A DNA stretch of 64,000 bases from Agarophyton chilense (taxonomy: Eukaryota > Rhodophyta > Florideophyceae > Gracilariales > Gracilariaceae). Made by a program: the position numbers and the translations under genes. The notes below the pieces were generated by a model that did not search any database, had not been told where the DNA came from, and saw only the letters and a list, made by a program, of their open reading frames with translations. The stretch spans positions 2,666,001-2,730,000 of the forward strand of contig JARGXX010000088.1 of the NCBI GenBank assembly GCA_030374765.1, written 5' to 3'. Positions 45,715 to 58,011 of this stretch are shown one piece after another. Within the stretch, counting starts at the first letter, position 1; every line of letters starts with the position of its first letter.

Positions 45715-47490
45715 TGTTTGGAGGTTTCGTTGGGTGTAAACCTGTTTATGAAAACAAAACAATTCGCATGCGTAGCGAGGTCGTGTGGTTTAAACCAAAA
45801 CGGTAGGGAGGGGGTGTGAGATCTGACGGTGCTAGGGAGCGCACGATGGGCTCGTCCTAAGAGGAGGAGATTGAGGATACCTTTAAGGTGCGGCAGCACC
45901 AGCCACTGAAGGGTGCAACAAGAACGACGGGCGTACTGAGACCACGTTGGTAGACGTTGATGCACAGCGCACGCGGGTCCGGAAAACCGTAAGAACACTA
46001 AAATTACCTTTATGGTCGACTGTAGAAACCAAAAGGGGTAAAAGTAGTCTAGAAGTTCCTTGTATTTGCAATAGTTACAGGGGTGGCCAGGCTTGGTAAA
46101 AATTTACATCTCACCAGCCACCCCACATACGGTGGCGCTCCTCGCCACGTGGCCACGAAGAGGTGCACTTGAGATGCGCCTCCCTATCTACTTATTCTTA
46201 TCTAAATAATTCTAAATTAACAAAAATATAAAATAATTGCTAAATAACCGACTGTAGTACACTGCGCATTCCGGAAACCACTCAGATCCACCACGTGCCA
46301 AAAATACCTCATTGGTGTAGCTCACTATACTGCAGATCGGCCTTCTATTTGGCATGCGCAACGCGCAGGAATGGCTTTCGGATCGGATCTGCACATTGGC
46401 AGCACCGCCGGAGGTTCTACATGTTAGAGGGCAGTGCGCAGGAGGTCAGCAAAATCACCTGCAAGTCTCTCTTTTACAACCACCCGCCCTTCAATCACAT
46501 GCATCTATCTGTTAATGGTGTACGGCCGCTTTGGTGTCACAAAGAAGGCACTTCGAGCCGAATCGGCTTAAATGTGACACAGACGGCCCTCTTTCGAAGA
46601 AGAGGAATTCTTTTCTAGCAGTGGAGTGCACAGCAATCTTTGGCGTACATTGAAATACAAGATGCACTTTCCACGTGCCGCCACGGCAGGTAATGAAGTG
46701 ATAAAGGGAAGTGGTTGTGTCCTATTTAAACCAGACCGGTAGATGCTATACTGGAGGTACTGGATCCTATCCTAGAGGCCGTACGGTAAAATGTGTAGTA
46801 AACGACCTTAAAAGAACGGAGGCATTCTAGAGAAGTGGCATGTTCAGGGGATTAACCAACATACAGAGATTTGTGTTTCACCCGTAAAACCACTGAAAAC
46901 ACAGAACTCGCACTGAAAACCGGGTGACATGTGAATTTTTTGTGCGTCCCACCTGCACTGTACATTAGAAAGTCACCAATATTTATCTCGACCGAAAGTG
47001 GTGCACTATAGCTTGCATTGGTACTTTTTAGTATAAAGCGCATACTTAACACGAAAAAACTCAAATATGTTAAGATAAACTTAAAATAAAGTCCTTTGTC
47101 ACTTTTTGTTTGGTCCAATAACGGCCCGTTCAGTGCACACTGTGTGAATAAAAACGATATTTTTTTGTGCGAGTTCAAGTTTTTCGGTTGGTTCCTTGGC
47201 AGTTGTCTTCTCCAACTTGTAATGAGATAGTATGTAAGGTTTGTAATAATGACTGTATGCACCCGGAAGTCAATAACCTGGTTGGCACATTTCAGGAAGT
47301 AAAATTACACTGAAATGAAAATGGCAGAATTCTGCAAAGATTGCTTCACTAAAGATGCTGAAAAATGGTGCATTAGTGAAGGTGCTTCAGGTGGTCGTGA
47401 GCATACCGTCGATGCACCTGGCGGGATTTCGTTGTCTCCTCTTCTCAACGCAATCCAACACCGTTATCATTTACCTTCCAATTCCCTCGT
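45715..47490. other. Unassigned; contains a hairpin cluster
   Basis: No recognisable protein. Two adjacent hairpins lie at 46080-46170. Short frames at 46295-46618 (+) and 47262-46852 (-) match nothing known. Confidence 0.35.
46080..46170. repeat. Paired hairpins
   Basis: GGGGTGGC pairs with GCCACCCC across about 29 bases (46080-46124), and directly after it GGTGGCG pairs with CGCCAC around a 5-base loop. They may be the end structure of a small element. Confidence 0.4.
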
Positions 47491-48366
47491 TTGTGGTACT
47501 GGGTGACAATAGCTGAGGTAACTGAGGTTAAAGTAATGGCCTCACCAAATGAAACCGCACCTCTCGACACGATTGCCTCTTCTGATGCAGACATCTCCGG
47601 TTTCGCCAAGCCTCTGGCGCATAAGGGAGGGCGGCATTCGCGTTTCAAGCCAGAGGCAGACTTGATCCTTGTTCGAGAGGTATACGTCGCTAAAGCTCAC
47701 GTTGCTTCATATGATTAAACACGCAAGCGGTTAGAGAAAGCATTCGTCGAGATCAAGGATAATCCGACGATAGAGACCACGATTGCATGGAAAACGCTTC
47801 AAGACCGAAATAAGCGACTCTAAGGGTATTTCGACAAGGAAGATGACGTTACGCAGAGGTTGTCTGGAGTTGCTCGTGGGTAGATGAGCCAGCTTAACGA
47901 CATGCTGTCACAAATGCGCGAAGCAAGAGATGACATGCTGACCAAGAAAAGGGAGGAGAAGAGCGCTGAGAAAGAGAAAGAAGACGAAAAGGAACGGATA
48001 GGAAGGGAGCTGGTTGCGATGGCACTTAAAAAGAAGGAGAAAGGTGGGAAGGATGATTTTGACAAGGAGGATGGATCAAAGGGGGGTAGCGGGGAAGAAA
48101 AGAGAAAGAAGAAAAAGAGTCGGACTAATCGAGCTTATGATATGGGTGGGGAGCTTGCGATGTTTGGTGCTCATTTGCAGGAAGCGGATTTGGCAAGGGT
48201 GGATATTGAGAGCGCTCAGCTGAACTTCCAACGAGACAAAGATGCCAAAGATCGTGAAGAGCGAGAGAAGAAGTGACAACAGCGGCGAGGGGAGAGGAAA
48301 GCGGCACAAAAGCTCGACCTTGAGAAGTTTCGAATCATGTTTCAGGCGACGCAGGTTGGAAAGTGA
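47491..48366 (+). pseudogene. PIF/Harbinger Myb/SANT-like accessory protein, broken
   Basis: PIF/Harbinger transposons encode, next to the DDE enzyme, a Myb/SANT-like DNA-binding protein needed for transposition. One frame from 47491 with stops at 47716, 47821, 47881 and 48274 gives a basic lead (KGGRHSRFKPEADLILVREV), a trihelix-like region (RKRLEKAFVEIKDN, AWKTLQDRNKRL), then MSQLNDMLSQMREARDDML. A long Glu/Lys-rich coiled coil follows (KREEKSAEKEKEDEKERIGRE) with a KKKKSRTNRAYDMG patch. The DDE partner is on the opposite strand, converging from 49514, the classic layout of this superfamily. Confidence 0.78.
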
Positions 48367-48669
48367 GACTTTTTGGGGCCGTCAACATGAGGTGCTTTTT
48401 GCGTTTCGGGAGCCAACTTACTCAATGATTTTTACGATGCGACTCCAATACCTCGGGAGCTTCTCCTCGCGGAGGGCATCTTCCAGGGGCCCTTCGGGGG
48501 CAGCGAAAAAAATGTCGTTGTTCCGAGCGAAGCGGGCGCGCAAAACGAGTGGGCTTTTTCCTCGCCTCCCCGGGACTTTCAGATGACTGAGTTTAATCTC
48601 TGTGAGCTATATAATACTCTAGGGTGGCTGGCTAGCATTTGAAGTAAAGCGCTATCGGGTGGGGGTAAA

Positions 48670-49514
48670 TGAAAATACGGAAGCTGTTTCGCAGCATCGT
48701 CGATAGATAGAGAAGACCGACCGGCGCTCCATGATTTTTATCTGTCTCTTGTAGTTAACGCTAGTAAAGTACATCTTAACTGCTTAGAAAATCCATTCCA
48801 TGGTTGGCGTCCACTAGACATCGGTTTGTTAAGTGCTTTACGGTACGTGGGGAGGTTGCTACCCTGAAAAGGCACTTCCAAGTACCAACGCCGATTGTAC
48901 CCAGAGTCGCCGTACAGGAAGTATCTGTTGTTACCTACCTCGAGCACATCGGGTAGGTTCGACTCCAGATCACTCATTCCATATAACGTCCAGTCCTGCC
49001 GGCGCCCTTCCAGAGGGCCATTAGCGTGCATGATCAACCCGTCTGGTGTGTTCCCCGCCTGTAACCTAAGTGCATGTTTCCTCTTATGTCCGTTTTAAAC
49101 CACACTTTATCGCTGGTTTCTTTTAGGGCGGGGAACGCCTATAACGGTGCCGTCAAAGAAGACCACACAGTTTTCGCGAGCATGGTATTTGTCATGAATA
49201 GCTTTAACGTACTCTGGGACTCGCTCTGCCATGAATTCCTTGTCTGTTAAGTAAATGATTAGAAGTCACCGGCTTTCTACAAAGTGCTCTATGCCTTCCC
49301 AGAATATTTCGGAGAGTTGGGGATGGTACCTGCCAAACAGTTCCTCTACACCGTGCCATCGCGCCGTTGACGCTAATCTACGCAATATCACACATGCTGC
49401 TAGTAAAAGATCGAAATAGTACCTATTTCGCTTCGTTATCGTCTTCTCAACAAGCCAACCAAACGCTTTTACAAGTATTATTATGTCCTCCTTTCGAAAT
49501 CGAAAGAGCAGCAA
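48670..49514 (-). pseudogene. PIF/Harbinger DDE transposase, broken
   Basis: The reading starts at 49514 with FRFRKEDIIILVKAFGW and continues with CVILRRLASTARW and HPQLSEIFWEGIEHF. After stops it goes on as VVFFDGTVIGVPRP (first Asp, about 49165), GPLEGRRQDWTLY, and RYFLYGDSGYNRRWYLEVPF (second Asp, about 48895), then LNKPMSSGRQ. One base out of frame, it continues as MEWIF with the catalytic Glu. This is the DDE_Tnp_4 pattern in full. A frameshift just before the Glu and stops near 49266 and 49110 inactivate it. The N-terminal start is uncertain. Confidence 0.82.
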
Positions 49515-50276
49515 AGCTTCACTGTCGCTATACCGATTAAAATTGAAAAAAAAGTCGATGCTACTTATCCGATTTCTTTGTAGCAGAAAACGGTCACGTT
49601 AAATGATTTCTTGGTGCAGGCGTGAGCCAGGATATAGCATTGCTGATGTGCTTGAACAAGCAGAAATTCTTAATCTTCGATGCCTAGCCTCGGCTAGAAT
49701 GGCTATCTTGAGCTTAAGTGCCCTGAATCAGCATAGAGTTAAGGTAACGTTTCCACTGGACATCTTCAACTCCTCTCTCAGAGCACAATTATCAGTGCTG
49801 GGTACGAGGGATGTTCATAATACTCATGCCTGATATCCCCCACATCAATGGCGTACATTACTCTTAAAAATTCAGGAATTGTTCTTCAGAATTACACGTC
49901 ACCTACTGCTATTCCTAAAGAGTTTAAATAATGCTCGAGAATTTTCGGAAGTCCGTAAGGTAGCAAGGTAGGAATGGAAAATACAGTCTGAACCCATAGA
50001 AATGGGAAGTAGAGAGATTACGCATTTCAGATGTGACTAGTTTTACTAGAAACGTACAACACGGGTATTGCGCAAAACGCATTTTGGTTTAGAAGCCAAC
50101 TCATAACCCACTCTCAGACCCTACAAGTGAAATAGGAAAAAACATCCGTCGAGACATCCCCTCTCAATTCGTCGAAGAGAGATGTACCCCTCGCGCCAAA
50201 AGGCACCTTCTTTCCCACCGGGCACCATCGTCGTTAACCAACCGTCCAACTCCCCGACCTCCACACCCGCTCATCA
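49515..50276. other. No gene seen
   Basis: Short frames only. It probably includes the right end of the Harbinger-type element and the leader of the next gene. No inverted terminal repeats were found by eye. Confidence 0.35.
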
Positions 50277-51262
50277 ATGAGTTCCAAAAGCTCTCCGAGC
50301 GCCGCCTCTCCCGCACAAGCACCGACCAGCTCAGCGACGCTCCGAAAAGATGCTGTCCTCATCTCTCCCACTACCGTCTCGGCTGGTTTAAATCATATAG
50401 CCACCGCGTCAAAGAAGAAACGCATACGCTTCTCCGCGGCCTTCGACACCATACTGTTGAAGGCTGTCGACGCTGTTGACGCCCATACAGCTCCCCATGG
50501 AGCAATGCCACAACGTTTGGAAGAACAGTTGTCCATATTTGTTTCTTCCTGTCCACCAGGTGCCTTCCATCTAGTTTGCGCACCGTCGTCAGAGACACTC
50601 AACGAATGTTTCAAAGAACATATAGGCGACCACCGTCTCGCTGTAAAGCAGAATTTCATTGCTTCTGGCATAGTCAAAGTGCGCGGCGAGCGGGATATCC
50701 TTCTTGAGGACTCCATACTGGCGGTCGAAGAGCACGAGGAGCAACGGAGGATTGAAAGGAATGTACGCACGGAGTTGGGCAAGCGTCTTTTGGAAGCTGG
50801 GAAAGCGATACGCGAGAAGGAGATACGCGAGAAGGCGATAGGGGTGTACGATGTCGAAGAAGTTTGCACAAATTCAGCTGATGCGAACACGAAACGCACA
50901 AAGAAGGATTCTAAAAACAGCCGTGTCAAGAATATCAAGCGCTGTGCGCCTGTGGTTGTCCACTCGGACGAAAATCAACAAGATCTTATTAGCAAGCACG
51001 TAGAGGCGAAGAGGGAGGCCGATTACAAGCGCTTGAAGCTACAAGAAGAATGTTACGCTTAAGAGCAACGCAAGGATGAACGGGATGCAGAGCGGCAGCA
51101 ACGAGTACAGGAGCAGAAATCGCACCGTATTGCTCTGAACGAGCTTCTTATGAATTCGGAGGTAGAGCGCGCGGCTATAGATCGCGAAGAACGTTGTGTG
51201 TCGCTTGCTGAGCGTAGACAAATGATATCAGTACTGGGCACATTAGTGAAGGAGCTGCAGTA
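50277..51262 (+). pseudogene. Second Myb/SANT-like transposon accessory protein
   Basis: An uninterrupted 261-codon frame from ATG 50277 ends in TAA at 51060-51062, but the same frame stays open to a second TAA at 51260-51262, so one nonsense codon probably shortens a 328-residue protein. A Ser/Ala-rich start leads to KKKRIRFSAAFDTILLKAVD, a trihelix/SANT-like start. LNECFKEHIGDHRLAVKQN, VRGERDILLEDSILAVEEHE and a long charged coiled coil follow. The arrangement is that of DNA-binding partners of Harbinger-type or related DDE elements. No transposase partner lies within reach on either side, apart from the already paired one at 48.7-49.5 kb. Confidence 0.7.
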
Positions 51263-53214
51263 AATTCGTCCTCGCTTTCCAACCTCTTCTCGGCCATCCA
51301 ACTTCGCACGATGGTGCGCGCCGCCCACTATCGCGCGTAGTTGGATGGTTTCAGCCCTCGGAAGGGCGGGAAAGCTTTCGAGGTACATTTACTTAGAGTT
51401 GGTGTAATCGCTTAGGGAAGTGGGGGGCAGTTGAAGTAGGAGACGGTTTGTTCGCCGTGCGCTATGCACGTTTGGCTGTTCCATAGAAACGCTGAAAACT
51501 TTTACAGCAATGATATGGAGTTTTGGCGCACCTTCAACTGTCGTTTGAAGTCTTGAAAGAACCAAAACTGCTTCAAATCCTAGTAAATTTACTCTACTGA
51601 TTCTCGCACAGAGCTTATAACCGTTTTTTAGGGCTGCTGCGTAAACGTCTCGGATATCCTGCCGAATGCAACCTACAAACAAGGCCTAAACACATAAAAA
51701 GCGTCTCATTAAATGTTAACTGTTTCCCTTCTGTAGAAGAGCATTCTGCAACGATGCGTCTATTAAACTCTCTCGATAAAGCGTCATTTCGTAGCAGTGC
51801 TCCACCACCGGGACATACAGATGGAACATAACACCGTCTAGGATAAAAATAGGCTGATAGAAAGCTGATAGAAAAGGCAGTGGAAGCGCTTATTGTCAGA
51901 AAAACATGTGATTTGGTTCGGTCAAACACCTCAAGGACGGCTCATTTTTATTTTAAGGCAGTCAATAAATCCTACACAGCTTTCGAGGGTCGCTACCTTA
52001 TCATGAATACCTTGCACAAAAATAGCTGCTTCTTGTTCTATCAGATTACCCCGGAAAGTCTCTTCGTAATGATTGTTTAAGCTAAGAAATGGATCTATTT
52101 AGTATAGTGTGATTTTTAAAATTTTGCAATACTTTCCAAAACAATTCACAAAGAGCAAAAGTGTGCATCCCAACTGTGGGTTTTATGATCTTTTAACGTA
52201 CATGGTATGTGAAGTGACTTATAATGATGCAAGTAGTTCTAAAAGAGTCACGAAGGTACCTGTTGCGATATTGTCTTCCGGAACACACCCTGTTAGCAAA
52301 CGAACGCGTTGAATTTCATGTGATCTAAAGCGGAATTGAAGCGGAAATGAAACAAACATGTTTTCTAGGTTAAAAAGTTGATTTTAAAGAAGATCAAGCA
52401 TATGTTTCTGGCATGCATGGAGATGCGGCAAACGTCTTTTTTGCGCGACGGTAGCAGAGTCAACGGTAGAGGAGCAATTAGTCGTCTGCATTTAGAAGCA
52501 GGGCTTTGTGCATGAGGCGCTTACGTCGTCGTTTGCGCCGGATGGCTTCGCTGATGTAATTTTTTTTTGTCGCATGGCTCTTTTCGTTGCCGACATCTAC
52601 GAGGGGAACCACTCGTACTCAGGGCTGACTCGTGTTGGTTTCGCGTAATTGGCTGTGAAGGAGGGATGTCAGTGGGCAAGTGGTTTTACACGTGTATCTG
52701 GATGAGTCACATTCGCTTGTCATGCGAAAAAAAGTGCACTCGCGTAAGCCCTCTAATCTCTCACTTTATGAGTTCTTTGGCTAGAAAATGAGTTGTCCTG
52801 TGTCGGTGCAGAAAGGGCCTCAGTTTGGTAAGTGGGCCGAGGATCTCCAGTTTATTGTCTGGGGTTCGCCCTGGCGAATGGTGGAAGCACCTCAGTACAG
52901 TAGAGGCAAGGATGGATACAGGTGGCCCACCTGGCACATCTTGACGGTGTAGTGTACCGCCGGACGGCAGTTGACAAATGGAGTGTTGATCTGCCAGGTG
53001 TTGACAGATGGATGTCCACGGGGCCCACACGTGTCGACACAGATGCTTGCGACATGCATTTTCGTTGGCGTGTGGCAATCCCCATGTCATCACCTGTTTC
53101 GATCCGGCACGTGTCCTTTGACAGGCGCACGACTACTCTCCCCTCTTCCTTTTTCCGAAATCTTCCCTTCAGCAAGAAACTAGCGTTGTACCGAAGGTAC
53201 ATCATTGTCTCACA
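51263..53214. other. Unassigned, then the ispE upstream region
   Basis: Minus frames at 51929-51615 and 51682-51389 read in part like protein (IRQDIRDVYAAALKNGYKLC) but are unrecognised. From about 52900 the sequence is rich in CACGTG/GTGTCGACAC-like and CCAGGTGTTGAC motifs ahead of ispE, which may be regulatory. Confidence 0.3.
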
Positions 53215-54451
53215 ATGCTTCCCTGCTTCGTCTCCGCCTTCACGAAGAACATCTTATTGCGGCCTAGATCCAACGCCCAATTGAAGCGATGTCGCTACGC
53301 TCCCCTAATGACCGCGTCGAAGTCGCTTCCAGACGAAAAAACAGTGGTATCCCCAGACGAATGGGACTTGAGGCTGGGCAGCCCATCAAAGATAAATCTC
53401 TTTCTCCGCATCCTTGGAAAACGTCCGGACGGTGAGTAGTAGCGACCGGCAAGAATACCCCGATAAGCATTCACTGACCTGAATATTCCTAGGTTTCCAT
53501 GAGCTTGCATCGCTTTTCCAGTCGATTAGTCTGTACGACCTACTATATTTTTCTGTCAAGTCTGAGAGAGACGCCAACCCTGATGAAGACTCTCTCGAAT
53601 GTGACAAATCCGAAATACCAACAGACTCTTCGAATCTAGTTCTCCGTGCAATCAGCAAATTTCGTGAAAAGACTGGCATCAACAAGTACTTTCGCGTGCG
53701 TCTCGAAAAGCGCATCCCCCACGAAGCAGGCCTTGGCGGCGGGTCTGCCAACGCTGCGACCGCGTTGTGGGCCGTCAACACGTTGTGTGGAAATCCCTGT
53801 ACAACGGAGCAACTCGCTCAATTCGGGGCGGAATTCGGATCTGATATTTCGTTTTTCCTGTCAGAAGGAACTGCGTATTGCACTGGTCGTGGGGAGATAA
53901 TGGAAATGATTCCTCGGCTGCCTCCTCAATCGCTGTATATTGTGAAACCCGCGGAGGGTTTGTCGACTGCTGAGGTGTTCAAAAATCTCAACTTGTCCGA
54001 GTGTTCCGACAAGGATCCGCGGGATTTATTACGAAAGATGCAGAAAGGCGTGATATTTGCAGATTTTGTTAACGATTTAGAGATTCCTAGTTTTCGTCTC
54101 ATGCCAAAGCTGAAGAAGTTGAAGGCAGACCTGTACGAAGCGGGCTTTAATGTACGTTGCGCACTTGCCACCTCACAAAAGTTTTACGATGCGGTCGATA
54201 ATCGAAGAATGGTTTCTGATTTGGTGTGAATGATTACGCCCTTCTTGAACAATTGCGCAACAATATAGGTGGTTTTGATGAGTGGTAGCGGCACCTCGTT
54301 CTTCTGTCTCGGACAGCCATGGAGTGAAGAGTTTATGGAAGTGTTTCCAGCTGAACATAATGTGCAAGTCTTTAAGTGTTTCTTTCATGGAAGACGATAC
54401 TCAGATATGTGGTACTTTGAGCAGCCGCCGTTGACACCGAAGAAATCATAG
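53215..54451 (+). CDS. ispE: 4-diphosphocytidyl-2-C-methyl-D-erythritol kinase, plastid
   Basis: IspE phosphorylates CDP-ME in the plastid MEP pathway to isoprenoids. It has three exons: 53215-53431, 53493-54151 and 54269-54451, with introns of 61 and 117 bases (GTGAGT...AG and GTACGT...AG). The spliced length is 1059 bases, 352 aa. The start at 53215 gives an N-terminal extension rich in Arg, Lys and Leu before the kinase core (LGSPSKINLFLRI), fitting a transit peptide. GHMP kinase motifs are present: HEAGLGGGSANAA is the glycine-rich ATP loop, SDISFFLS follows, and the first residues of exon 3 spell MSGSGTSFF, the C-terminal GHMP motif. Without the second splice the protein would stop at 54229 and lose that motif. 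It converges on the hydrolase gene with only 138 bases between. Confidence 0.93.
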
Positions 54452-54589
54452 ATGAAGCTGTCCTCGCCAACATATAGAGCTGTATGACGAATAGAATACG
54501 ACAGCATGGAGCCATAAATCCATAGACGTGACGAGCAGTTTTGCCATTAGGTTGTAGACATCACGAAGTGTTTTGATGAACAACATTGG

Positions 54590-55577
54590 TTATTGAAGGA
54601 AGTCATTGACGGCCGCGCAAAACTGATCCGGCATTTGAGATTGAAGCCAGTGACCACCATCGGATATGGTGACGAGTTTGGTATTTGGAAACAACGAGGT
54701 GACGGTACGCATGGCGTTAAACGGCACATACTTGCTCTTCCCCCCTCGAATGACACAGGTGGGTCCCTCATAGCGCCGCTGATGCTGTTCTGGGAACGAC
54801 ATTATACACGGCATGGAACCGTGAATGGCATTTACGTTAACTTTCCATCGATACTTTGACGAGGCCTCCTGATCAGCAGCAAGGTTGGTCATAACAAAGC
54901 CGCGCACAACATCCGACGTTACTCCATTTTCAATCAGTTGTTGATCGACCTGATCGCGTGTCTGAACGGCAGACAGGTCCACGTTAAGCATTGCGCGGGT
55001 GACGTTGAAGGCGTCGGCAGGGTCGTTTGTCGGTTGATACTGAATTGGAGCAATGTCGACTACAATGAGATCGGAGACGAGATGAGGATGCGAAAGAGCG
55101 AGATGCATGGCCAATTTGCCTCCCATGCTGTGGCCAATCAGTGTCACACGCTGTATGTCGCGCTCATTGAGAAATTGCACCACATCAGAGAGCATGTTTT
55201 CATAGCTCATAGCCTGCGGCAGAGATACGTGTGGCGAACGACCATGGTTGCGAAGATCAATTGCAATCTTCTCTCTTTCAGGTGCTGCTCAACGCAAGAA
55301 AACGAGTGCAACGTTAGCTAAGGCCGTGTGTTGGAGATGAGAAATTGTAAGGGAAGAGGGGGATTGATAAGTTAAACTCACCAAAGTCGGGACGATTGAG
55401 CAGAGAGCGGTAGGTGGACTCGGAGGCCAGCACGCCGTGTAACACGAGAATGGGCTGCGCTGTCGGGCTGGGGCCCGACTTTGGCGGCACTGTAACTGCG
55501 TGAAGCCGAACGGGGGGGTGCGGCAGAGAGGAGAGGCGGCGCGCGCTTGAGAGCAATGTCGATAGACGGGAACGCAT
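54590..55577 (-). CDS. Alpha/beta hydrolase, ABHD11/YbfF-like
   Basis: Two exons, 55577-55382 and 55284-54590, are separated by a 97-base intron (GTGAGT...GCAG, plus-strand 55381-55285). The spliced length is 891 bases, 296 aa. The Arg/Ser/Leu-rich N-terminus (MRSRLSTLLSSARRLSSLP) looks like an organelle-targeting peptide. The fold is plain: ILVLHGVLASESTYR (oxyanion strand and loop), IAIDLRNHGRSPH, LIGHSMGGKLAMH (nucleophile Ser in GHSMGG), VVDIAPIQY, and DGGHWLQSQMP with the catalytic His. The nearest family is ABHD11, mitochondrial in animals, and bacterial YbfF esterases; the substrate is not deducible. It shares a divergent promoter with CDKA. The frame is intact across the join. Confidence 0.88.
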
Positions 55578-56155
55578 TGTGGCGTTAGGTTGGAGAATTG
55601 GGGGGGGGGGGAAGCGGGGTTGACGTGGATTAGATTCACGTTGCAAGAGTGGAGGAAGGAGCGGGGTTTTTAAAGATAACTTACACCAGAGAGACACGTT
55701 TGCAGGCATGTTGTCATCGACGCGAAGTCGACAACAGTGATGTAGACAAAGACAAACACACGCGGTGCCGAAAACAGAGTTGTCAACAGCGTAGAGAAGA
55801 CGCTGGTCTGTTGTTGTTCTCATCCGCCGCGGGTAGCAATCTGTGGCACTGCAATTCAGCCAGTGGACACAATGGCGAACTGGCGCAACCTCCGAAATTC
55901 TCTCTGCTCAGTCGTGTAAAACATTTAGCCCTGTGCATGTGTGGTACATTCCGTGCACGAGCACAGTATGCAGTTTCTGCGGAGAGATGAGACGGCAACA
56001 GAGGCTACCTATTGGGAACATTTCTCGTATCCTCTCTTGAGCGCCGCACGCCACACGCCTTTCTCTCCCGCACATCGTCGCTGTTTCATGCGCTTCTTCC
56101 CCCTCGCTCCTTTCCGTCGTATTGTTGCCACTCGCGCGTGGTGAACATCGCCGTC
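55578..56155. promoter_or_regulatory. Divergent promoter between the hydrolase and CDKA
   Basis: 578 bases separate the start codons of two intact genes on opposite strands. A run of G at 55602-55612 and a CGTCG/CGCGG-rich middle are visible. There is no TATA box next to either start, so a shared TATA-less bidirectional promoter is likely. Confidence 0.55.
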
Positions 56156-57186
56156 ATGGAGCGCTACGTCACTCTCAACAAAATTGGAGAAGGAACATAT
56201 GGAGTCGTTTACAAGGGGCGCGAGCTCAGCTCCGGTAAAGCCATAGCGCTCAAAAGGATTCGTCTTGAGCAGGAAGACGAAGGTAAGCATTGCACCATCT
56301 CATTGCGCCTCAGTATTGGTTTCTCGGCACGTCTTACCCCCTCACACACACTTTGTCGTCATCGGTTCTATCTCCACACCACACAGGCGTGCCATCGACT
56401 GCAATACGTGAAATATCAATACTAAAAGAGCTACAAACCCATCCGAATATCGTTGAATTCAAAGACGTCGTCCATGTCGAGAAGAAACTTTTTCTGGTCT
56501 TTGAGTATCTTGATCAAGACCTCAAACGATACATGGACTCCGTCTCCGAAATGCCCCCCATGCTGGTCAAGTCCTATTTGTACCAACTCATCAACGGAAT
56601 TGCCTTCTGTCATTCCCGCCGCGTGCTTCATCGCGATCTAAAACCCCAAAATCTTCTAATCGACAAGCACGGCATGTTGAAGCTGGCCGATTTCGGACTG
56701 GCAAGAGCATTCGGGATCCCTGTTCGTCATTATACGCATGAGGTGGTCACATTGTGGTATCGCGCACCGGAGATTCTTTTGGGAGCCAGGAAGTATTCGA
56801 CGCCAGTTGATATCTGGTCTATTGGATGTATCTTCGCTGAAATGGTTATGAAAACCCCTTTGTTTCCAGGCGACTCAGAAATCGATCAGCTACACAAGAT
56901 CTTTAACGCGCTGGGTACCCCCACTAGTGAAATGTGGTCTGATGTTACCTCGCTACCAGATTATTCGCACCACTTTCCAAAGTGGCACAGGCGACATATT
57001 GGTAGTACCGTGCATAATTTGGACCGCTATGGACTTGATTTGCTGTCCAGAATGCTTGTCTACGATCCACGCCAGAGGATTACCGCAGCTGAAGCGCTAT
57101 CTCATTTCTACTTCGATGATCTTGATCGTGCCACTTTTAAGCCCCGAGACGGTACTCCGTTGTTTGAGAAAATTCCTGGAACTTGA
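56156..57186 (+). CDS. CDKA: Cyclin-dependent kinase, PSTAIRE type
   Basis: CDKA (Cdc2/CDK1 type) drives the cell cycle after binding a cyclin. Exon 1 is 56156-56282 and exon 2 is 56387-57186, with a 104-base intron (GTAAGC...ACACAG); the spliced protein has 308 aa. The start [20 protein letters not shown] gives the P-loop with the inhibitory Thr-Tyr pair. The join completes PSTAIRE, the cyclin-binding helix, so the intron lies just before it. [10 protein letters not shown] is the catalytic loop, [20 protein letters not shown] the DFG and T-loop with the CAK-site Thr, and [11 protein letters not shown] the substrate region. The length and end (HFYFDDL) match the family. A long frame at 56927-57802 in another register is a shadow. 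Confidence 0.95.
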
Positions 57187-58011
57187 GAACGCAACTTCTC
57201 CCTCCCATCTTTGTGCTTACTCCAATATATATGTCGCTTGGTACGATTCACCGCCGATCGCGTGGGACAAATTGTTTTGCTTTGTTCATAACGCGATATG
57301 TGAAAGTTCTATGGTTGAAACTTGTGTAGCAGTCAATCTTTATTTCGTTGCTTGTAGCAACCAATATGCCTTGCTCAAGGAACTGCCTAATAGCCTGTGC
57401 TGCCCCGTTGTGTTTGTCGGAGGCTGTTCAGAATCTTATTTTAGGATTTTAGGAGATACATGTCGTGACTTGCACGTTCGGTTTATAACGCAAAGTAAAC
57501 CACCTTCAGTAAACCTATCTTCATCTGTCCCAACTTGGATGTCTAGCAACCCGTTTTGTTACAGCTTCGCAGAAAAAGAAAACAAACATATTCTTGGAGC
57601 CATTTCTGCCGTGCATCTCCGGAGTTGTCGAGTTCTGTACTTAAATATTCCGCCCGTTCTGTTCACATCCAATTCGATTTGCTCTTTCTCTCCAGAACCC
57701 AGTAACCTAAAGTTAGTATGGCCTCGTGCTCACGCGCAGAGTCAAGTTGCATCCAAAAGGTCCACGTTTTTCAACGTCGTGTGGTTCATGCTGGGCAAAT
57801 GAAACAATTAGCGCTTACGGATACACTGCACTCTTCGCCCATTGGATCAGAACGAGACTCGTACTAACACCAGCCAGGCATCATTCACCTGTTCTCTACG
57901 AAAAGAGAGCAACTGTGTCCAAGTTCAGGTCAGCCTGTGATCGAACCGAAAGGCTCTGTTCATTTGCCAAGATCAAACGCTTACGGAGCCATATGGTTTG
58001 TACGAGTGTAA
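57187..58011. other. 3' flank between convergent genes
   Basis: 825 bases between the CDKA stop and the stop of the minus-strand gene. No recognisable gene is present. Confidence 0.5.

Noticed and set aside
56927..57802. 291-codon plus frame overlapping CDKA
   Set aside because: It overlaps the kinase coding sequence in another register and runs on into the 3' flank; no motif, so a chance extension.
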